Source of the DNA: Candidatus Saganbacteria bacterium
GTDB lineage: Bacteria > Margulisbacteria > WOR-1 > O2-12-FULL-45-9 > XYB2-FULL-48-7
DNA: 5,198 nucleotides
NCBI GenBank assembly: GCA_020051815.1
Contig: JAGVQF010000164.1
Coordinates: forward strand, 1-5,198
Direction: 5' to 3'
Program-made: the position numbers and the translations under genes
Notes under the pieces: generated by a model
Seen by the model: the letters and a program-made list of their open reading frames with translations, nothing else
Told to the model about the DNA's origin: nothing
Databases searched by the model: none
In this document: in pieces, positions 1-4,958 of the stretch
How positions within the stretch are numbered: the first letter of the stretch is position 1
Layout: each line of letters starts with the position of its first letter

Positions 1-1
1 G

Positions 2-2146
2 GGCAAAGTTGTGCCGGCCGATCTGCGCCTCGTCGAAGCCGCCCGCCTGCAGGCCGAGGAGGCCGCCCTGACAGGCGAATCGGTGCCGGTCGAAAAACAT
101 ATCGAAGCCCTGCATGACGAGCATCTGCCTATCGGTGACCGGAAAAATCTGGCTTACAAAGGTACTTTCATCACCTACGGCCGCGGCTCCGGCATAGTTG
201 TCGGGACCGGCATGGAGACGGAGCTTGGTAAGATCGCCTCCATGCTGCAGGAGGAAGAAGAGGTGAGGACGCCGTTGCAAAAGCGGCTGGCGACATTCGG
301 CCAGGTCCTGACCTACGCGGTCTTTGCCATCTGCGGCATTGTTTTTGGCGTCGGTATCTTGCGGGGCGAGCCGCCCATCCTGATGCTGCTCACGGCCATC
401 TCCCTGGCGGTCGCGGCCATCCCCGAGGCGCTCCCGGCCGTCGTCACCATCTCGCTGGCGCTCGGCGCCAAAAAATTGATCCAGCAGAACGCCCTGATCA
501 GGAAACTGCCGGCGGTCGAAACCCTCGGCTCCGTTACATATATATGCTCCGATAAAACCGGGACATTGACCCTGAATAAAATGACCGTCGAGGAAACTTA
601 TCTTTTGGGACAGGAAACAGAGCGGCATTTTTTAACAGCGCTGGCCTTAAACAACGACGCGCAGGAAGACGCGGCCGACAATATCATTGGCGACCCGACC
701 GAAGCCGCGCTTTTGCGGTTTGCCAAAGACAAAGGGTTCGATAAGAAAGTCGTCGAGAAAGATCTGCCCAGAACTGACGAGATCCCGTTCGATTCGGACA
801 GGAAGTGCATGACGACTTTCCACAAAAAACCGGACGGCAAGTTTGTCTCTTATACTAAGGGCGCGATCGATGTCCTGCTTGATAAAGGCGTATCGGTCGA
901 TCGGGAAGCGGTCTCCCGGGTCAACGAGCGGATGTCGGCCGATGGCCTGCGCGTCCTTGGCATCGCCATGCGGGAATGGGAGTCGATGCCAGCCGATCTT
1001 TCGCCCGAAATTATTGAGAACGGCCTGGCCATCCTGGGTTTGGTTGGCCTGATGGACCCGCCCAGGGATGAAGCCAGAGAGGCGGTCGGTTTGTGCCGGA
1101 GCGCGGGGATCAGGCCGGTGATGATCACCGGCGACCATCCGATCACGGCCAGGGCGATCGCCCAGCGGCTCGGCATCATTGATGATGACGTTAAAGCGAT
1201 CATGACCGGCCGGGAACTGGAAAAGCTCTCTCTCTCCGAGTTTGAGGAAAGGGTCGAGCATATCCGCGTCTACGCGCGGGTGGCGCCGGACCAGAAGCTG
1301 AAGATCGTCAAAGCCCTGCAGGACAAAGGGCAATTTGTCGCGATGACCGGCGATGGGGTCAACGACGCTCCCGCGTTGAAGAGGGCGGATATCGGGATCG
1401 CCATGGGCATCACCGGGACCGATGTGGCCAAAGAAGCGGCTCACATGATCCTGCTTGACGATAACTTTGCCACGATCGTCAAAGCGGTGCGGGAAGGCCG
1501 CAAGATCTATGACAACATCAGGAAGTTCATCAAATATCTTTTGACGACGAACTCGGGCGAGATCTGGACGCTCTTTCTCGCGCCGCTCGTCGGCCTGCCG
1601 ATCCCGCTTTTGCCGATCCACATTCTTTGGATCAATCTGGTGACCGATGGCCTGCCGGCGCTGGCGCTCTCGGTCGAGCCGGGCGAGGGGAATGTGATGA
1701 GCCGGCCGCCCCGGCATCCGAAGGAGAGCATTTTTGCCCATGGGCTTGGCCTGCACGCCATCTGGGTCGGCCTTTTGATGGGCGCGGTGGTCTTATTTGT
1801 CCAGGCCTGGTCGCTCCAAACCGGGCACGCCCACTGGCAGACGATGGTCTTTACTGTGCTTTGCCTGACCCAGCTGGGGCACGTACTGGCTATCCGCTCG
1901 GAAAAGCAGTCGCTATTTAAGATCGGCCTCTTCTCCAACATGTATCTTTTTGGCGCCGTTGCCTTCACATTCCTGGCCCAGATGGCCGTGATCTACGTGC
2001 CGTTCTTCAATCCGATCTTTAAGACCCAGCCATTGAACCCCGACGAATTATTGATCGCGCTCGGCCTCTCATCGATCGTCTTTATCGCCGTGGAGATCGA
2101 GAAGTATTTTAAACGCCGTGCTATAATCTTCGCCCGGGAGAATTAG
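2..2146 (+). CDS. Type II P-type ATPase, probably Ca2+-transporting; 5' end outside the window
   Basis: This is a membrane pump that uses ATP to move a cation, most likely Ca2+, across the cytoplasmic membrane. The frame is open from base 2 (G-K-V before the GTG at 11), so that GTG is internal; roughly 140-170 N-terminal residues, including M1-M2 and the start of the actuator domain, lie upstream. Counting the GTG codon as residue 1, I see the actuator loop TGES (21-24), M4 motif PEALP (138-142), phosphorylation motif DKTGTLT with Asp181, the nucleotide-domain KGA (283-285), the hinge TGDGVNDAP (446-454), and M5-M10 to the end. Residues matching SERCA Ca2+ site II are present: Glu139 in M4, Asn514 and Glu517 in M5, Asn542, Thr545 and Asp546 in M6. 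The M8 position matching SERCA Glu908 is Gln621. Type II membership is clear; the ion is inferred from these residues. A cupredoxin gene follows after 3 bases. Confidence 0.95.
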   Translation, partial: GKVVPADLRLVEAARLQAEEAALTGESVPVEKHIEALHDEHLPIGDRKNLAYKGTFITYGRGSGIVVGTGMETELGKIASMLQEEEEVRTPLQKRLATFGQVLTYAVFAICGIVFGVGILRGEPPILMLLTAISLAVAAIPEALPAVVTISLALGAKKLIQQNALIRKLPAVETLGSVTYICSDKTGTLTLNKMTVEETYLLGQETERHFLTALALNNDAQEDAADNIIGDPTEAALLRFAKDKGFDKKVVEKDLPRTDEIPFDSDRKCMTTFHKKPDGKFVSYTKGAIDVLLDKGVSVDREAVSRVNERMSADGLRVLGIAMREWESMPADLSPEIIENGLAILGLVGLMDPPRDEAREAVGLCRSAGIRPVMITGDHPITARAIAQRLGIIDDDVKAIMTGRELEKLSLSEFEERVEHIRVYARVAPDQKLKIVKALQDKGQFVAMTGDGVNDAPALKRADIGIAMGITGTDVAKEAAHMILLDDNFATIVKAVREGRKIYDNIRKFIKYLLTTNSGEIWTLFLAPLVGLPIPLLPIHILWINLVTDGLPALALSVEPGEGNVMSRPPRHPKESIFAHGLGLHAIWVGLLMGAVVLFVQAWSLQTGHAHWQTMVFTVLCLTQLGHVLAIRSEKQSLFKIGLFSNMYLFGAVAFTFLAQMAVIYVPFFNPIFKTQPLNPDELLIALGLSSIVFIAVEIEKYFKRRAIIFAREN
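2119..2127 (+). promoter_or_regulatory. Possible extended -10 promoter element inside the end of the ATPase gene
   Basis: The sequence TGCTATAAT matches the extended -10 consensus TGnTATAAT exactly. It lies 23 bases before the cupredoxin ATG, so transcription would begin near 2134, just ahead of the GGGAG ribosome site at 2136-2140. No good -35 box is visible at the right distance, which extended -10 promoters can tolerate. The leader would be very short. It could be chance within the coding codons for Arg-Ala-Ile-Ile. If real, it would let the cupredoxin and sulfur genes be transcribed apart from the ATPase. Confidence 0.3.
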
Positions 2147-2149
2147 CGA

Positions 2150-2491
2150 ATGAAAAATATTGTTGTTTGGTCCTTGCTGATTCTTTTGGCTCTTGCCGGC
2201 GTCTCTTTTGGCCAGCTCCCGACGCAAGAGGTCTCGATCATCGCCAAAAGATTTGAGTTCTTTCCAAATCCCCTAGTCGTCAAAAAAGGGCCGGTCAGGA
2301 TCTACACGATCGGGGTCGACACGACCCATGGTTTTAATCTGCCCGCTTTTAAGGTCAACAAAGCGATCAAGCAGGGGGAGATCACGATGATAGAATTTAA
2401 CGCAAATAAGACGGGTGAATTTAATTTTCGCTGTTCCGTCTTTTGCGGACTGGGTCATCCCGGCATGAAAGGGAAGCTTATCGTCCAGTGA
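2150..2491 (+). CDS. Small exported cupredoxin with a CuA-type copper site
   Basis: This 113-residue protein begins with a short basic start (MKN) and a hydrophobic segment (about 4-20) ending in S-F-G-Q, which fits a signal peptide or an N-terminal anchor, so the copper domain should sit outside the cytoplasmic membrane. The rest is a single cupredoxin-like domain with the ligand pattern of the CuA site in cytochrome oxidase subunit II and nitrous oxide reductase: His60, then Cys95-x3-Cys99-x3-His103-x2-Met106. Two cysteines argue for a binuclear CuA centre and against a type 1 blue-copper site. It lacks the transmembrane hairpin of full CoxB proteins and no oxidase catalytic subunit is nearby, so it may be an electron carrier or a copper-binding protein; this role is inferred. 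The ribosome site GGGAG (2136-2140) fits the ATG. It starts 3 bases after the ATPase stop and ends 4 bases before the next gene. Confidence 0.9.
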   Translation: MKNIVVWSLLILLALAGVSFGQLPTQEVSIIAKRFEFFPNPLVVKKGPVRIYTIGVDTTHGFNLPAFKVNKAIKQGEITMIEFNANKTGEFNFRCSVFCGLGHPGMKGKLIVQ

Positions 2492-2495
2492 AAAT

Positions 2496-3647
2496 ATGAG
2501 CTTATATTTTGACCACATGGCCAATACGCCCGTCGATTCCCGCGTCGTCGAGGCGATGCTCCCGCATCTAAGGGAAACCTTCGGCAATCCGCTCAACCTC
2601 CACGATTTTGGGGCGAAAACCGCCGCGGCGATCGAAGAGGCGCGGCAGAAAGTCGGCGATCTCATTGGGGCCAAGGCCCCCGAAATCATCTTTACTTCCT
2701 GCGGCACGGAATCGAATAATTTCGCGATCAAAGGCATTGCCAAAGCCAATGAAAAAAAAGGCAAGCACATAATTTCTTCCTCTATCGAGCATTTTTCAGT
2801 TCTTTATTCTCTAAAGGAGCTGGAAAAAGAGGGCTATAAGGTCACTTATTTGCCGGTTGATAAGTTTGGGGTGGTGAGTCCGGAGTCTGTCGCGGCCGCG
2901 CTGACGCCGGAAACGACCCTGGTCACGCTGACGCACGCCAGCAATGAGATCGGAACGATCGAGCCGGTCAGAGAAATAGCCGAAAAGGTTAAAGGGAAGG
3001 CGGTTTTTCATGTCGACGCGGTGCAAACGGCGGGGACTATTCCCGTCAATGTTGCCGAGTTAGGAGTTGATGCCTTGACCCTTTCGGCCAACCTTTTTTA
3101 CGGCCCGACCGGCGTGGCCGCGCTTTATTTGAAAAAAGGGACACGGATACTTCCGTTCCTCCTGGGCGGGACGCAGGAAGAAGGCAAGCGCGCCGGCACG
3201 CATAATATCACGGGGATCGTGGGGATGGGGAAGGCGGCCGAGCTGGCGAAACTTGAGATGGAGGCCAACGCGAAAAAAATGATCCCCCTGCGGGATAAAC
3301 TTTTAAAGAGCATTCCCGAAATGATAAATGATTATTTTGTCACCGGACACCCGACCCAGCGCCTGCCGGGCCACGCCAGCGGCTACGTCAAATATATCGA
3401 GGGGGAGTCGATGTCGATGTTCCTCAATATGGAGGGGATCGCCATTTCAACCGGCTCGGCCTGCGTTTCTAAAGCGCTCAAGGCCTCGCACGTGGTCGTG
3501 GCGATCGGGGTCAGCCCCGAGGATGTGCACGGCTCCGTCGTCCTTTCGCTGGGCAAGGACAACGCAATGGCCGACATCGACCTCTTTTTGGAGAAATTCC
3601 CGCCGATCGTCGAGCGCCTGCGGCAAATGTCCCCACTGCATAAATAA
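2496..3647 (+). CDS. Cysteine desulfurase-like protein (IscS/NifS fold) lacking the PLP lysine
   Basis: This 383-residue protein is a full-length class V aminotransferase-fold protein; IscS/NifS relatives are about 380-405 residues. Visible family landmarks are TFGNP (28-32), the TES after the first glycine turn (71-73), SIEH with His99 that stacks on PLP, SNEIG with Asn150, HVDAVQ with Asp174 and Gln177, GKRAGT (230-235), YIEGES (300-305), and the loop STGSACVS with the sulfur-accepting Cys323. The canonical S-x-H-K motif that supplies the PLP Schiff-base lysine reads S-A-N-L here (197-200), followed by YGPTG, so both His and Lys are missing in an otherwise intact frame. From memory, Archaeoglobus fulgidus IscS has Asn-Asp at the same place and shares the ending RLR-x-MSPL, so this looks like that lysine-less subfamily. 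Normal desulfurase activity is therefore doubtful; a sulfur or Fe-S handling role through Cys323 is inferred. It has no clear ribosome site and probably relies on coupling to the cupredoxin gene 4 bases upstream. DsrE-like and TusA genes follow. Confidence 0.93.
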   Translation: MSLYFDHMANTPVDSRVVEAMLPHLRETFGNPLNLHDFGAKTAAAIEEARQKVGDLIGAKAPEIIFTSCGTESNNFAIKGIAKANEKKGKHIISSSIEHFSVLYSLKELEKEGYKVTYLPVDKFGVVSPESVAAALTPETTLVTLTHASNEIGTIEPVREIAEKVKGKAVFHVDAVQTAGTIPVNVAELGVDALTLSANLFYGPTGVAALYLKKGTRILPFLLGGTQEEGKRAGTHNITGIVGMGKAAELAKLEMEANAKKMIPLRDKLLKSIPEMINDYFVTGHPTQRLPGHASGYVKYIEGESMSMFLNMEGIAISTGSACVSKALKASHVVVAIGVSPEDVHGSVVLSLGKDNAMADIDLFLEKFPPIVERLRQMSPLHK

Positions 3648-3653
3648 AAGGAG
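3647..3653 (+). promoter_or_regulatory. Strong ribosome binding site of the DsrE-like gene
   Basis: AAAGGAG lies 6 bases before the ATG at 3660 and overlaps the last base of the upstream stop codon. It fixes the start of the DsrE-like gene and suggests higher translation than for the desulfurase-like gene, which has no such site. Confidence 0.8.
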
Positions 3654-3659
3654 CCAAAA

Positions 3660-4136
3660 ATGGATAAAGAAAAATTCACGATCGTGGTCTTTTCGGGTGA
3701 TCTGGATAAAGTGCTGGCGGCTTTTATCCTGGCGACGACCTCGGCCTCAATGGGGATGGAAGTAGACATGTTCTTCACTTTCTGGGGGTTAAACGTCCTG
3801 CGCAAGAAAAAATTGACTAGCGGCCGGAATATCCTGCAAAAGATGATGAACTTTATGAACAAGGGCGGGGCGGACCGGCTGCCGCTCTCCAAGTTCAACA
3901 TGCTGGGCCTGGGCCCGATGATGATGAAGATCATGATGAAACAGTCCAAGGTTCCCTCGATCGAGGAATTCGTCAAGCTGGCGAAAGACCTCGGCGTAAA
4001 GATGACCGCCTGCACGACGACGTTCAGCTTTATGGGCTTCCAAAAAGACGATTTTGTGGATGGGATCGACGCTTACGCGGGCGCCGCGACTTTTCTGCAG
4101 CTGGCCAGGGAAAGCAAGATCAGCTATTTTATTTAA
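3660..4136 (+). CDS. DsrE/DsrF-like sulfur-carrier family protein (DsrE3/YrkE type)
   Basis: This 158-residue cytoplasmic protein matches, from memory, the DsrE/DsrF/DrsH-like family, whose members carry sulfur as a persulfide and pass it to or from TusA and rhodanese-like partners. Seen in the sequence: an N-terminal strand and loop IVVFSGDLDK (8-17), a helix rich in small residues, the hydrophobic stretch MFFTFWGLN (37-45) typical of this subfamily, a Met-rich middle (nine Met between residues 62 and 93), the segment KLAKDLGVK (106-114), and the conserved cysteine strand TAC (116-118). Cys118 is the only cysteine, so any persulfide must sit there. The protein ends YFI, like relatives that end in a short hydrophobic strand. 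It lies 12 bases after the desulfurase-like gene. The stop codon falls inside the left inverted repeat of the segment that follows, so the inserted DNA abuts the gene without shortening it noticeably. Confidence 0.88.
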   Translation: MDKEKFTIVVFSGDLDKVLAAFILATTSASMGMEVDMFFTFWGLNVLRKKKLTSGRNILQKMMNFMNKGGADRLPLSKFNMLGLGPMMMKIMMKQSKVPSIEEFVKLAKDLGVKMTACTTTFSFMGFQKDDFVDGIDAYAGAATFLQLARESKISYFI

Positions 4137-4166
4137 TTAACAATTAACAATTTCTCAATTAACAAC
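4133..4166 (+). repeat. Left terminal inverted repeat of the S23 cassette
   Basis: Reading inward it is TTAAT, one mismatched base, AACAATTAACAAT, a TTCT spacer, then CAATTAACAAC. It pairs with 4587-4621. It also holds a 7-base direct repeat, AATTAAC, at 4135, 4142 and 4157. Its first bases include the stop codon of the DsrE-like gene. Confidence 0.75.
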
Positions 4167-4196
4167 AATGAATAGTTATTTATTAAGGTATTGATA

Positions 4197-4559
4197 ATGA
4201 AATTTGATATTAGAGAAAGAGCTAAAAAGTTTGCTATCAGGGTCATTATGTTGATCAAAAAGCTTCCTAAAGATGTTGCAGGGTATGCATTGGGTGGTCA
4301 ATTGATTCGTTCCGGGATTTCCATCGGTGCTAATTTGGAAGAAGCTGATGCCGCGTCCTCACGGAAAGACTTCTTCCATAAGGTTTCCATTTCTTACAAA
4401 GAGGCCAAAGAATCGCGCTATTGGTTAGAATTGATTTTGGAATCGAATATATTCAATCACCGCGACAATATTAAAGAATGCGAAGAATTGCAAAAAGAGT
4501 CCGTTGAGCTTTCGAAAATATTATTTTCAATTGTTAGAGGGAAAGAAAAGGAGCTCTAA
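4197..4559 (+). CDS. Four-helix-bundle protein, S23 / 23S rRNA intervening-sequence family
   Basis: This 120-residue, entirely helical-looking protein carries the family signature: RSGISIGANLEEA (about 37-49), a conserved Ser-x-KDF segment, then KEAKESRYWLELI. Relatives were first found encoded in intervening sequences of 23S rRNA genes and form small oligomeric helical bundles; the related Avd protein works with diversity-generating retroelements. Their cellular role is mostly unknown. I chose the ATG at 4197 over the in-frame TTG at 4191 because AAGG at 4185-4188 is 8 bases from the ATG but only 2 from the TTG. Low G+C, AT-rich flanks and bracketing inverted repeats set it apart from the sulfur genes on either side and point to recent arrival as a cassette. 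No reverse transcriptase or variable repeat is seen in the window, so a retroelement accessory role is not supported here. Confidence 0.88.
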   Translation: MKFDIRERAKKFAIRVIMLIKKLPKDVAGYALGGQLIRSGISIGANLEEADAASSRKDFFHKVSISYKEAKESRYWLELILESNIFNHRDNIKECEELQKESVELSKILFSIVRGKEKEL

Positions 4560-4565
4560 TATTAA

Positions 4566-4582
4566 TGTCGCCGCAGGCGACA
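4566..4582. repeat. Short perfect GC hairpin after the S23 gene
   Basis: TGTCGCC and GGCGACA form a perfect 7-bp stem around the loop GCA. It sits 6 bases after the S23 stop codon and inside the right repeat of the cassette. No T-run follows, so it is a poor intrinsic terminator; it may be part of the cassette or a small dispersed palindrome. Confidence 0.6.
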
Positions 4583-4586
4583 CATC

Positions 4587-4621
4587 GTTGTTAATTGTGG
4601 TCATTGTTAATTGTTCATTAA
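4587..4621 (-). repeat. Right terminal inverted repeat of the S23 cassette
   Basis: Read on the - strand it gives TTAAT, one mismatched base, AACAATTAACAAT, a five-base spacer GACCA, then CAATTAACAAC, the same order as the left repeat at 4133-4166. Only the central spacer and one outer base differ. It ends right at the tusA ribosome site. Confidence 0.75.
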
Positions 4622-4627
4622 GGGAGG
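4621..4627 (+). promoter_or_regulatory. Ribosome binding site of tusA
   Basis: AGGGAGG lies 5 bases before the ATG at 4633 and decides this start over in-frame upstream codons that would overlap the S23 gene. It begins where the right inverted repeat ends, so the insertion left tusA translation signals intact. Confidence 0.8.
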
Positions 4628-4632
4628 ATATT

Positions 4633-4866
4633 ATGAAAGCTGACGTTACTTTAGATTGTTTTGGACTGCTTTGCCCCATGCCGATTATCTCAACGTCGCA
4701 GAAGATCAAGGAGTTGAAAATAGGCCAGATACTCGAGGTGACGGCGACGGACGAGGGGATCAAGGCCGATATGCCGGCCTGGTGCAAGGCGACCGGGCAG
4801 GAATGCCTCGGGGTCGAAGAAAGAAACGGCGAGTTTTTCGCTTACGTGAGGAAGGTTAAGGAATGA
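4633..4866 (+). CDS. tusA: TusA-family sulfur-carrier protein
   Basis: This 77-residue protein is a complete TusA/SirA-type sulfur carrier, close to the usual 70-80 residues. TusA proteins take persulfide sulfur from a cysteine desulfurase or DsrE-like donor and hand it on for tRNA thiolation, cofactor synthesis or sulfur oxidation/reduction. The signature LDCFGLLCPMP (7-17) contains the persulfide cysteine Cys14 in the CPxP motif, plus Cys9. Two more cysteines, Cys51 and Cys58, lie in AWCKATGQECLG, a C-terminal form common in TusA relatives outside the E. coli type. The strand-helix-strand order GQILEVTATDEGIKADMP is as expected. Its G+C content returns to the level of the upstream sulfur genes, so it probably belonged to one operon with the desulfurase-like and DsrE-like genes before the S23 segment separated them by nearly 500 bases. 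Which downstream pathway it serves cannot be told from this window. Confidence 0.95.
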   Translation: MKADVTLDCFGLLCPMPIISTSQKIKELKIGQILEVTATDEGIKADMPAWCKATGQECLGVEERNGEFFAYVRKVKE

Positions 4867-4904
4867 TAACTTCCACAGCCCTCACCCGCTGACACTTAAC
4901 CGTC

Positions 4905-4929
4905 CCCCCTCTCCCAGAGGGAGAGGGGG
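4905..4929. repeat. Perfect 11-bp GC-rich hairpin between tusA and the DUF559 gene
   Basis: CCCCCTCTCCC and GGGAGAGGGGG pair perfectly around the loop AGA, 38 bases after the tusA stop. Only ATTT follows, so it is a weak candidate for an intrinsic terminator. Its CCTCTCCC/GGGAGAGG core, with CCCTCACCC just upstream at 4879-4887, resembles dispersed intergenic palindromes seen near DUF559 genes in many bacteria; that comparison is from memory. Confidence 0.7.
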
Positions 4930-4958
4930 ATTTGCAAGGCAAGAAAAACACAAAATCT

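Larger units (their letters stand above)
4133..4621 (+). mobile_element. Putative small inserted cassette carrying an S23-type gene, bounded by inverted repeats
   Basis: An AT-rich segment of about 489 bases sits between the DsrE-like gene and tusA. Its two ends are inverted copies of each other: 29 positions pair, with one outer mismatch and a central spacer of 4 or 5 bases. The only gene inside is a four-helix-bundle protein with about 38% G+C by hand count, against roughly 60% in sample lines of the ATPase and tusA. No transposase is present, so any movement would need a partner elsewhere. TTAA occurs at both outer ends, but it is palindromic and part of the repeat, so it does not prove a target duplication. 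Calling it mobile is an inference from structure and composition. Confidence 0.5.

Noticed and set aside
11..13. GTG as the start codon of the ATPase gene
   Set aside because: The frame is open upstream and reads G-K-V before V-P-A-D-L-R-L, the middle of a conserved actuator-domain segment, so the true start is outside the window.
1153..1164. GGGCGATCGCCC, containing the cyanobacterial HIP1 octamer GCGATCGC
   Set aside because: I see it only once here, in a sequence where GATCG codon pairs are common, so it is not evidence for cyanobacterial origin.
647..1756. Long open frame on the - strand opposite the ATPase
   Set aside because: It is rich in Arg, Asp and Pro, has no recognisable motif, and is the expected shadow of GC-rich coding sequence on the other strand.
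3383..4015. 210-codon open frame on the - strand across the desulfurase-like and DsrE-like genes
   Set aside because: It spans two well-supported + strand genes and their junction, and shows no family signature.
4191..4193. TTG start for the S23-type gene
   Set aside because: The AAGG site is only 2 bases away; ATG 4197 has proper spacing and gives the usual family N-terminus.
4566..4582. Intrinsic terminator after the S23 gene
   Set aside because: The stem is perfect but no T-run follows, so it is listed as a hairpin repeat only.
4504..4632. N-terminal extension of TusA starting inside the S23 gene
   Set aside because: The extension has no TusA similarity, crosses the inverted repeat, and a strong ribosome site sits 5 bases before the ATG at 4633.
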